NCBI GenBank assembly: GCA_030141605.1
Contig: JAQGDQ010000053.1
Location: 246,001 to 310,000, forward strand
DNA length: 64,000 bases
Direction: 5' to 3'
Origin: Tubiluchus corallicola
Lineage: Eukaryota > Priapulida > Priapulimorpha > Priapulimorphida > Tubiluchidae
Shown in pieces: positions 36,201-48,638 of the stretch. The translations under genes and the position numbers were made by a program. Within the stretch, counting starts at the first letter, position 1. Every line of letters starts with the position of its first letter. Under the pieces are notes generated by a model. That model was not told the DNA's origin. It was given only the letters and a program-made list of their open reading frames with translations, and ran no database searches.

Positions 36201-39200
36201 TACCATTTTGTTGAGCTCCCCAAACATTAGCATTAGTTGCGACAGGTTGTACTGGTGCTGCCGCAGATACTGAAGCTGCATTATTAGCAAAAGGGTTAGA
36301 ACCCATTGCAAGTAAGTCGTTAGCTCCTCCGCTATTGTTCACAACAGGCGGTGTGTCTAGATCAAACAAGTCCATACTACTTGATGGAGCAGTTGACGTA
36401 GGAGGTGCAGCAGCTGCAGGAGTTTGTTGTACTGTCGCAAATGGATTTGTTGACGAAGGAGCTAGCTCTCCTGTATTTGTAGGAGATGCCATTTTCTGCT
36501 GATCGTGAGCTTTCTATGAAATGCCAAAGAAAGACGAGCATTATTAAAAAAAGGACGAGGATGACAATTTTAGCAAAGAATGCAAATGAACTCAAATCTA
36601 TTTTTAGAGATGCATTCATGAAAGAATCTAGTTTGCAGTACTTAACGTGCATAATGTCAACATGCAAAATAATGAAAAAGAAAAAAAAATAAAAATTCAC
36701 AGTACATTAGAAACTCTTCTTATGTATTAGAGTTCTTAAAATTCAAATGCAAACAAATTGTGACAATATACTATACAATGCAGAAAAACCTACCCAAGAA
36801 CTAGTTCCAGAAGGGAAGATATCTGACGACTGCTCATGCTGTTGCTGTAAGTATGACAATGCAAAACTTCAACTACAAAGCTAACTCACAGAATAGAAAA
36901 CATAAAACACGATGCCAATTTCAGCAAGGCAAAAACAATGGATCGATAGCAAAAGGCTCAGAACTACAGCTATCTATTAACAAAGACATGTGCAACCAAA
37001 CTGCAAGTTTTTATCACAATTTAGTGCATGTTACTAACCAAAGCAATCAACAGCAACTCCCACATAAGTTATGAGAAAAAAATCATCGTCATAAATGCAA
37101 CTAAACATTCATGCACTGTAAATCATGAACTAATTTATAATTAGCAATTTTATAAATCCATCATCATCATCAGCATGCTTTGCATAAAGCCAGATAAACA
37201 TGTGCTGCGTGCAAGCATATAAACCCTGTTTCCACAGAACTTTATGTCCAGAGTCCAGATAATGATTTAACACTACCAAAAACTAAATTTCGCTCTTACT
37301 TTTCAATTTTCGATTAGGTTACCTTGGGTACTTCATGAACTAATTTATAATTAGCAATTTTATAAATCCATCATCATCATCAGCGTGCTTTGCATAAAGC
37401 CGGATAAACATGTGCTGCGTGCAAGCATATAAACCCTGTTTCCACAGAATTTTATGTCCAGAGTCCAGATAATGATTTAAAACTACCAAAAACTAAATTT
37501 CACTCTTACTTTTCAATTTTCGATTAGGTTACCTTGGGTACTTAACATGAAGTAAAAAAACAGATTTTGTACTTTTACCTTTTCAGATGTGTTTAGCAAA
37601 AAAAAAGAAATCAACTGTGTACAATTTATAAACAAGTAATAAAAACTTGATGCGGTCTGTAATTTGACATCCTTTAGGCAGCTCAGGCAAATGATTCCAA
37701 ACATACAAACAAAATGTATTCATCCACTCACAACATGCCACTGCATTTCAAAATATATAAAATAATTCATTAGTAATGAATACAAGTTCAAGAAAAAACA
37801 TCAAAATATTAACAAGTACACACAGTTAATCACAACCTTTAATTAAATGAATATTAGATAAAAACTCACTCTTAATTCCTCTAGTCTTTTCTCTTCCTCC
37901 TCTAAGGCCTTCTTGGGATCAATTTCAAGATCCAGCAACCCCATTCCACCACTTGCTGCAGCTCCAAAAGCATTCCCAGTAGTTGACATTTTGTTGATCG
38001 CTGATTCAACCTGAGCTGTTGGTCTAAAAATATCATAATAACTGAATATCAGTAATAACTGAATTGTGATTACAAGTACAATATTACATTACTTGCTTAT
38101 TATCAAAAAGAAATTAAAAGAATGTATTTTCTCTCATGATGAAAACTTCATATTACTTACTTTGCTGTTGCCTTGCCTTTTCCTTCCATTGAATTCAAGT
38201 GCTGTTCTAATGCATCCACAAGACTACTTGGTGCCTAACAATAAAACAAATGTTATGTTGAATAATACAATGAAAAATAACAAGAAAAACTGTTATCGTT
38301 AGACATGTACATACCATTTGCTATTTAGCAAGTTTATCACTAAAGACAAAATAAAGGTGTCAAAATTAAATGAAAATATAGTATTATAAGAAAGCATGTT
38401 AAAATTCATACCTTTGCTAAATCTGGAATCTCGCCTTTGTCAATTCCTACATTCTGAAAATAAACAATTTCAGTAATAAATTGCCACAGGTTAATGCAAG
38501 TAAAGTGCATGCATGAAGACTATCACTCTCATTAATACGAGAGGCGTTTGTGGCTTAAAAATGCTTTTCCATTAGACACACAAAAATTAAAAGTCAAAAG
38601 CCAAACTTCAGACAAAATTAATACATTTACAGTCAGTGCACTTAGACACTGTAAACATTACTACACACTTCATAAATCAAGAATGCAGAAAACATAAAAT
38701 GTGTACACTATACAATCTAGTCAACTAACTTAGTGTAAACTTAAATTAGCTCAATCATACGGTTCATACCTCTGCAACCTTCAGAAACTCTGCTACTCTG
38801 TCCATCCGTACAAGGAATTTTTTGTACAAATCTAGAGCAGTTTTACAGTCTTTCTTACTCATGTCAAAGTACTTTTCTGAAGCATTTTAAAAACAAAGAT
38901 CAATATAATAAACACAATTTCTGAAAATTAATCAATCACAAAGGAAAAAATGAGTCAAACCAGAGTGTCAGTCACTGATTTTCTACTATCATCATTAAAT
39001 ATCAGCAAATTTTTATCTTTACAAACAGTGTACTTGTTTTTGTGCTAAATTTGGCAGAATTTTAGGGAGATTCAGAATATTTGCATAATAACAAACACCC
39101 CAAAAGAGTGCTGCATTGGTGTTGCAATCATATGAAAGCATACAATTCTTAAAGCAGCATTTATTTTATTATCTATAAATATTAAAAATGTTATGTAACA

Positions 39201-42200
39201 TTTATTCATAAATAATATGTGTTATGATTATCTGGCAATTTAAGACTTTGCGAGCAAACACAAAAAATAGCTCTCACTTCCATTCTAATGGTCTGCAAAT
39301 CTGTGCAGCACCATAATAAATGGTACAGAGTTAGGTAACAGCATCATAAGAATATTATCATTGCAAATACAACTTATGATGATAATAAAAATATCCTTAC
39401 CCAGGAGATTTATGATGCCATCATTATAACAGGCAAAAAGTCTAATGAGATCTTTAAACAGCAAGACAAAAGCTGAATTAATGACTCCATTTGTTAATTC
39501 ATTGGGGGTGCATTCAAAGTCTAAAAGAGCATCTAGCTGGTTCTGTAGTATTGGTAATGTTTTCAACAGCTGTAACAAAAATAAGTGTAATGAAGTCACC
39601 ATAAAGTGTTGTATTATATAGCTCAGCACAATGAGAGCTAAGAACCAACACTCAGCGACAGGAGTTTACTTATGCAGAAAGTTGTGGCACAATCGAAACA
39701 CACAGGTTAGTATAAGCAGTAGCCCAACATATAGGTGGAGCGACAAATCACCAGAAAAGTGAATGTGGTTGTCAATTCATATGTCATCTTGATTTTCTAA
39801 AGTAAGTTATTAGTAGAAGTTTTTCTATCCAATGGCACACGAATATAATCAAAAAAATTCTCCATGTCAAATGAGAGTACAGTTTGGCCATCACATCATG
39901 ACACAGTCTCAGTTAAACTATAAATAAAGTCATAAATTTAACAGCAGCTGAAAGCAATTATTTATAAAAGAGGCAAATTACAAAGAGGATTTAATTGTTT
40001 CATACAAGCAATCTAGTTCCAATCATATATGATCAAAGTACCAATCATATTTATGCAGGATTTTCTTACGTGCTTTTCAACTATTCTAGAAACACACATG
40101 AATGGCGGACACATGACAAAAACACCATGCAAATAATGCATGATATATAGATACCTATTCTTAAATCATCAGATTCTTAAATATGATAAAAGCCTACTAA
40201 GAAATTTGAGCATATCAGCATCACATATCTACTCATTATCTCTTATACAACGTTAAAAATTTTAACTATCAACAATTTGGCTTTCTCCCAAATTTTAACA
40301 ATGCAAAAATGATTTACAGTCATTCAAAGTCAGGGATCAATACCTTTTCCGGATTCATTGTTCTCAGCATACCATCTTCCTTCCTAAAAAAACATACAAC
40401 TCAAAAAGTGTTATGTAAACTTCGTATATGTAATACACTCATACAAAATTAAAACATGCTATCCACAGAATCTTTTAATTTAATGGCAGTAATGTTTTTT
40501 ACAATTGTTATTTAATTACTTTTAGCAAAGGAGTACTTAAATAACGAGTTTAAAAGGAAAAACTGAAACACCATACTGCTTACTTAAATAAAACCTTGCA
40601 TTTTGGTACAGCAAACAGTAGAAGTCATTAAAAAGTACATCTTCGTAACACAAGTAATGAACTGAAAATGTAAAAGAAACACAATCCTAGTAATACATTA
40701 TTTATAAAACTTACCCTCGTTTCACCTTGCAAAAATCAAAAGCCATCGTCCTGTAGGAGTATGCCTTCTCATTCAAATATTTGGCATACCTCCTTATGTA
40801 AGTGGACATATCATATCCTGTAAGATACAAACAAAAATGACTGAATGAATTACAACAAATAACCAAAAAACTTTAGCAAGTGAAATTGTTTATCAGGAAA
40901 AGCAGTGTGCACAAATAATAGGTCTTTAAAACTTCGAAAACAGCACAGTACACCATAAAACACTTTCTCATGTACCACTAAATAAAATAAAATAATACAA
41001 AATATCCACATAAACTGGTATTTCAGCCTTTCATTTTCTGGACTAACAAGAGGAAAAAAATAATGTTACAAAACACTAACTATATCAAAATTATCAAACT
41101 AAATTTAAGTGACTATTCATCATAACCCATGTGATATACATGTTCTGGTAATTATTTACCTTGAACACCAGTTTTATCCACAAACTGATTGAGTTGAAAA
41201 GTACAGTTGCTTGATGCCAAGTACTGTGTGAAACGCTGAAAAAGCAAATGTAAGAATGACGGAAGTAAGAAAACAAAATCACCTGAAACAACTTGGACAA
41301 AACTCTTCTTGTTAATATTTTAAACAGAGTTAATTGAAAACAAAAAAATTAAAAATAAAAATAATAAAAACAAGAAAACATTTTAACGAAAACAATAAAA
41401 TCAGTCTTATACGATCAAAACTCACAAAAACATAGTGCAAAAATTAGATAAATGAAAAAAATCATCCAAAAGTTAAGATATTGCAATACCAACAACTCAC
41501 TTCGTTTCCATAACACATTAAGTGATGTATCGTAATAAGCCCCTTGAAGACAACCACCCATGATGTGTGCTGAGTTCGTTCTATGAGTAAGTTGGCAAGT
41601 TGGGGAATTGATACATTTGGCTCGTTTGTGCATTGCAATAAATCTGTAATTTAAATAGCACAATAATAATATTAAAATATAGTGTTACTCATTAGTAAAT
41701 GTATAACACTCACGCCATACAAACATCTGACATCTGCAAGTATAAATTTAGACTGCAAAGCAGAGTTCTGTACCACACAGACATTAATCCTCAAATCTTT
41801 TTTTTTATTCATTTATATCCCTTATGCAAAATTTTGCTTATGCGCAGCAGAAAATCCGTGAAAAGGAGTTTCGATATATAATTCTCCTACATGTCTGAGT
41901 GTGAGGCACAATCAATTTTACGAGAGGCGGATGGTGAAGAGATCAATACATACAGCCTATTACACACTTTCAAAGGCACTGGGCTTGTGACCTATTTGGA
42001 ATATTAAATTCTCAGTAAAGCCAGTTTAGTCATTTTACAGACAAAAATTCTAAGCGTGTATAAAGCAATCGTTACACATACTGCCACTCAATAGCTAAGG
42101 ATTATAAACAGTACTATAGGCCACTCATGTTTTGGTGTTACTGAAGATTTCCAGTGTGTGAGTTTAAAATAATGATGAAATTTAATTACAGATCATAAGA

Positions 42201-45200
42201 AAAAAGCCATATGCTATAAATTTACTAAAATTGAAAACATTCTGAAGTGCAGCCAAAGTTTTGACAACTTTAAGCAAATTTTGGAGCAGCACTACATTTC
42301 AAAAGAGATCTGATTTTCCAAGCTACTACGACGGGTTATCTTTAAATGAAAGAGAAAAATCACAAATAATGAGCATGCATATCATCTTCAACAAGTACAA
42401 TGTCCACATTACATAAAAAACCACAATAGAAAAAACACATAAAGCACTAGTCAGAACAACAAATCACAATATGTCACAATAGCAATGCAGTATAAAGCAT
42501 GAAACAGTAACTGTGTTACATACTGTGATTTTATACCCAGATGACATATTGTGCTTTTTGCTCTGTTGTTGTGACTAGTACTTTTTGTGTTTTTTTCTCT
42601 TGTGGTTTTTATTTACTGTAGCTTCTGCTTCTTCTGTGACTGTATTTCTCCATATTCGTTTTTTGTGAGTTTTAGTGAATATGCCTACTTTACAAAATCC
42701 AAAAAAATGTTTAGTGATCAACTCACCATTGTGCTTTCTTTCACCTAAAATCACTTGATAATGGTAGACCAAAACAAATGATTTCTTTCATTGTCTCTAC
42801 TATGGGACTTTTTTTATTAATTACGCAAAAAACGGTAATGTTAATGTGGTAAGAAACAGAATCAACAGACAAGCACCAAAACACTTATTAAATGAATAAC
42901 ATATTTTCACAATTGGCTCATACGGACAAGATCCCTAAGCAAGTCGGGGATTCAACCATTGATTTTCTACAGAAGATAAAGTCCACTGTTCACTAGCAGC
43001 CACCCAAGCTCCTGCCATTTCCCAAATCAATTGGTGGTGGCATAAAAACCACACACATTAATGCTTCCCAGCAGAACAACCAGTACGTACAGCTCTACTG
43101 CTTCAGAGAACCTAACTGATGAAAATAATCAAGAATTTCTCATCTGAAATAGGATCTTTGCATTTATTAAACGTATCATATCCTTCAGTTACTACAAAGA
43201 ATGTTTCCTGTTGTTACATTATTATTAGGTAATATGTTCAAAATTATACATCTGTAATGTTTCTTCCTAGTGACGGATCAGTTATTTTAATGTTGCTGAT
43301 TGAACATATTAAATCCTTTGTCTCTTCACCCTTACATGCATTCCACCAATTGCTAGTTAGACGGGCTCTAGTGCCTGCAATTTGGAAAGGCATTGCACGG
43401 AAAACAGTGCTCATGGACGACGCTCTCATGCGACGCGCTCATGGAATGTTTGTGCTGTTGAGAATTATGTTCGGTTGTGATGTCATCACTACTGATTCAC
43501 TAGTTGGGCTGGCCCACAGCTAATTAAGTTTTTAACTTATTATTTAACTATTACAACGGTTTGGCTTTATTACAAGCTGCAAAATATTTTTTTTACCTTA
43601 CTTCGAAATGAGGTAGAATATGAAAAATCATCCTGTTTTCCTTTAAATGGGTTGTGTTTAACTGGTTTTTATTGATTTAATACCCATCTTCTAGGCCAGC
43701 AACAGCAGACTTCCATTAACAAGATCCAAATATGAGTTCTCTGTTGAAACAGCCTTCATACCAGAAGCATCCCTAATTCCTAGTCTCCTAAAGAACTTTT
43801 CTGAGTGAAATCCAGACAAGCCAGAAAATGAACCAATTTTTGCTTCACTAAATGAACGCCAGAATTCCAAATTAAATGGTTAAATTATTGCGAGTTTTTA
43901 CTTTAAACCAACTGGAAGGGATTTTATAAATGGATCACCTTCAAGTAACCATAGAGAAGGTTCTGGCAATTTACATTAATGACAACTTACATTGTCTGTT
44001 GTCTGCCCTTGTACGTCAAGCAATTTCATTAATTTTCTTACCTTACATAAATTGTTATAGTTATCCAAGCAAGTCACTTAGTCTGGAAAGTATATTAAAA
44101 CTCCAACTGACAATGTATTTCCAAGTTTAAGAATTAATGGTAAAAATAAGTGATTACTATCATGTTTAAAAAACTAAAAAAATTGTTGACAAATTTCCTA
44201 GATTTTATTGACTGTGAAGCTTGCTTTTTTCATGCCTTTCAATGCTAATAAATGCAAAACAGCTCATCTGGGAAAAGGCTCAAAGAATCAGAAAAATTTC
44301 CAAAATGCAACTTACAGACACCATAGAAAATACTTTGACAGCACAACATCAATTATTTAGCCAACACACTGACAAAAAGCACTAAGATAGTAAAGAAGAT
44401 TCTAGTTAACTCGGAGATTATAAATGTTGTTAAAAAATTAAAATGTTTTCATAAAACAAATGTATTGGACTATAGGTTATGTTATTGCATTATGAAGACA
44501 AACTCATACTGGTATTTCAAACAAGTGTGGGTCAGATGGAAGATTGTTTAGCCAAGATGCAAAAATAAGAGTCATGAACAACTGCAAGAAAAAATAATGG
44601 TGTAGCACGCAACAAATGCAACTCAGGTTAAAACCAAGCCGGACAACCACTGGGCCAGCCATTCAGAAGAATGTCCACAACATCACTGACACTATAAACT
44701 TTGTTAACTCACTTTCTGGCATCTTATGAAATATTATTGTGCACACTCAAGCCCATTCAAATTCAGTTAACTTGACTAAGAGGGATCATTTTTAAGTTCT
44801 GTATGGACCATGCTGAATCTAACTTTGTGCAACTAAAATTCTGCTAATGCAAGATTAACATACATGTGGTATTCTCCATGCTAGAAGTATTAGTGAATTT
44901 AGAAAAAAACTTGAAGTGCATTTCAGAAAGAAATTCTGTTTTAAAACTTTTAAAAGTGCTTTGCAAAGTACCCAGGACTATCATGTACTATCGAAATTTT
45001 TCAGAAGTTTGTGTTCTTCAAACAGTACATAACACAGATATTTGAAATTTGTGTTATTTGACCTTTGATAACAGTAAAAATACTTTGAACTCTTGAAAAA
45101 CTGCAGGAACGGTCCATTATAGAAGATGATGTTTGCACTCAACACACTCAGTTTAACTGCTGTAAAAACAAAGTTTGGAGAATAAACGATATACTAATTG

Positions 45201-48200
45201 TCACATTTGCACACTAAATGAATGAAAAATACTTTGTCAAGTTCCTATAGAGTGCTGCACATTTAATTTTCTCCTACAAGCCATAAGCAACAAGATATTT
45301 CACATACCCGAGTTACTTCCCAAAGAGGAAACTATGCAATTCAACAACAATGGAAATACAAAGAGCAGCTTATATCTGCATCCTCTCCAAAATTTGACTT
45401 ACAAAATACTCAAGTTCACTTTTTTGGCATTATTTTAGGCACATTTACCTAGGCAGTTACAATATTCATAGCTTAGAGCATGGCTCGTAATACAATACAA
45501 TACATGTGCCTCAAAATAGAAAGTACATTCAATTAGCTAAAATGACCCAGGCTACAAATGGTGTAGTAGTTTAAGTTAGGTCTACTTTAATTAGTAGGCC
45601 GTTTAACTTTATAATGAGCAAAAGATGTACTAGTTATATAACATTCTGGTAAAAAAAATCAGGTTTTGGTCTGGGAACAAATAAAACACGACCAATTTTA
45701 GGCGAGTCAATCCACAGCATGAAGTCCAGAAAAAACTACCTGCTACATTAGAGTGCCTGTAAGGTAAGGCAGTCACTAATACGCAAGGCACTCTCAGCTT
45801 GAACCAATGCAGACCTGAACCTCTATGAAAGTTTGTTAATTCATGATTTAAAGCCCTCTCTAAATAATCAACAGTACAGTGTGCCTTTATAGCTATCTGC
45901 TTAAGTAATACAGGTTAGCAACTAGGCTCATAATTATTTTCATCATCATGTTAAAGATTCTGATAATGTTTATAGGGAAATAAATGAAGTTTCAGCATGT
46001 TTTTATAAGCTATGGCAGATCTTTCTGATACCATCACTAATTGCTTCAACATCACCAACCCACATGACTTTTAGCACTTGATACCTCCAATGCATGCACT
46101 GGTAGATGCTTTAGCACATTTAAGAGTGAAAAATTAGTGCTGTTGTCAATGCTGATTTGTTAGCGGCTGCTCCACTGTTTCGGGCCTCTTAGCTGCATTT
46201 TATTACATTGCACTTTCTATTGCCCTATTTACACAGTATTTGTTGCCCATTATGATGATTTTACAAATGCATTGTTAGTTAGTGGTTATCATACAATAAT
46301 CATGAGACTAGAATTTTAGCGAGTATTAGCTGCAAGCATTTGCTAGATCTATGCCACAAATAGACCTATATTAGAGAAAGCTGTACAAATGTGTTAGACA
46401 TCATGATCGTAATGTTTTGGAAATTGTGTGTTGCATCTTGTATGCTGCCTAGATAAGATTATTGCACATTACAATACCAGTCTAATTCGCAATTTAGCAC
46501 TTTACATTTAGCAAGGGGGCAACCTAAGATGCTGTTTTATGCAGTGTTGGGTAATAGAGGCACTACAATAACCAGTTCTTAGTGTTTGGTAAAGGTACTA
46601 CTATTTCAGAAATGTACTGATTTTACGTAATGCTACTTTGTAAACTGTATAACCATGCTGCGTGACTTAAATTTAGGCCTTCACTATACATGTGGACACC
46701 GGCTATAAAAAATATTGAAACGTCACAATTTAAGTCTACATCTAAGACGATAACTATATGTAATCGATTCTCTCTCAAATGTCTCTTGAATACATTGATT
46801 GACGAAACACTGATGGGTGATAATGCCATAAGAACTGAGACCCGATGTTGGTTCTAGCGGGTGGCACAAATAACTTGTGGCACATTCAGATGTAGAGACT
46901 TCTCTCTAGGAGTAAAGTTACAAAGTGTGAACGGCTCAGCAATTTCTCTCGCAACTTATTGCAAACTCAGTGAGAAAAGATGAGAGTTAACTTCCGCAAT
47001 TAGATGAGAGAAAAGTTGCCAATTCACACATACAACTTTACTCTAACGGAGAAGTTGCGCAAGAAATTGCGAGAGAAGTCTCTATGTCTGAATGTACCAT
47101 TAGAGTCATGACCACAAGTAACTCTATGCAAGGCCTGGAAAAAGTCTACCTCTGTCAGAATAGTGTTTCCACTAATTATTCTGACGCAGTTCACGAGGTC
47201 TACAGCTTCTCATCTCTGCTCGAGAGTAGAAATTGAAGAGGGATCCAAATCAACTGCTAGACAAATACATCAAGTTCTTTTGGTTTGGTTTTGCAATGAT
47301 GCGGTTCACATGACAATTACATTTTAGGTTGTTGGAAATCACCACTCCCAAGCCTCTGATACAACCTTTTTCAACTATATGAACACTGTTTAGAAAGCAA
47401 GGAGTTGTAGAGTTCTAAGCAAAGCACTAGACCTGTTTAAGGATAGAAGTCTGGTACAGCAACATGCCTTCTTGTGATCATAGAATCAGACAGTTGTCGC
47501 CAATGTGGGTTTCTTGTCTTGATGAATGTGATGTGAACAACAATTCCAACATAAGCAAGTAAGTAAGGGCCATCAACCAGTAGCAGCAACAGTCTAAAAT
47601 TTCATCCAAGTCAAGTTGTAAAATATAACAATCGGAAAAAAGAGCTTTAAATCATCAACAAATAATGGGATGCCGGTTGCAGGGGAAATACAATCAGCAA
47701 TATCATTAATAAATTCTGGGCCCCTCAAGGTTTAATACTAGCACCAATACCTGGACCTATACCCAAGAAATAAGATGACTACTTGTAAGCAATCCTCTCT
47801 CGAATGCCTTTCGATCATCAGCTAATATGTTACTAATGTTAATTGGTGTGATGAGATGTCTAATGCTGATGTTCAAAGTTCTTGGAATTTTTTTCATAGT
47901 GTATGTAATGACGCTATTAAATTTTCCCCATTTTCCAAATTTGTCCTATTAAAGGGAAATTCTGGGAATCAATGCAAACATTTATCATTCCCACGGAAAT
48001 ATAACAAGAAAGTCTTGCAGGCTAAGGCACATTGTAGTACTGTGGAGTTTATGGCAATCATCCCGCTTGTCCAGTGTTATGCTGAGAACACCTTAACAGG
48101 TGCCATCCTCTATTCTTTATGCAAGAAGACCTTGTGAGGAAGAATTTGCTAACAGAATTGCGAAGAATGGAAAAGAATTCTTTCGCCACAGTAAATATTT

Positions 48201-48553
48201 CCTCAAACTAGCTAATCACATCAGTAGCTTATTGACCGGCACCAGCAAATCAGTGCTGCACCTGAAGAGGTTGCATCTACAATAAATGACAATTTTGTCT
48301 TTTTCTTCACGTACGAATCCCTGCATGTTCCAGTCCAAAGATTAAATGGAACTCTGAACACCTTAACATTGTTGAATTCACACTGTATGATCTTCGCAAT
48401 GGACCCCGGTGCCCATACCCCATACTATCCTAAGGATGGTGCCACAGAAGAAAAAATTCTTACATTTTTATGGTGTCATAATGTTAAGGTGACCAAAGGC
48501 AATATCACGCAAGCTCACTAAGTTGTTCTAGAGAAAGTATTTCACAAAAGTTT

Positions 48554-48638
<85 letters not shown>

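Larger units (their letters stand above)
28580..38023 (-). other. PICALM: PICALM exons 10-18: disordered clathrin/AP-2-binding tail
   Basis: Residues ~295-837, low in predicted structure. Exon 10 carries LLDLE and exon 12 LFDLD, both fitting the clathrin-box pattern. Exon 12 has two NPF motifs ([16 protein letters not shown]), ligands for EH-domain proteins. FDAAFG (exon 13), LDVLDVF (exon 14) and EFDAFGD (exon 15) are AP-2-type acidic/phenylalanine motifs. Exon 15 ends with the family block [14 protein letters not shown]. Exons 16-18 are rich in Q, P, M and G, and the protein ends NDPFGAL. Exon 11 (51 nt) is a candidate cassette exon. Confidence 0.85.

Noticed and set aside
37124-37543. CRISPR-like or satellite array
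   Set aside because: Only two long head-to-tail copies; a simple tandem duplication in a eukaryotic intron.
43257-43523. 88-codon GC-richer frame as a domesticated or novel gene
   Set aside because: Its middle resembles a LINE segment before the RT core and no gene structure surrounds it.
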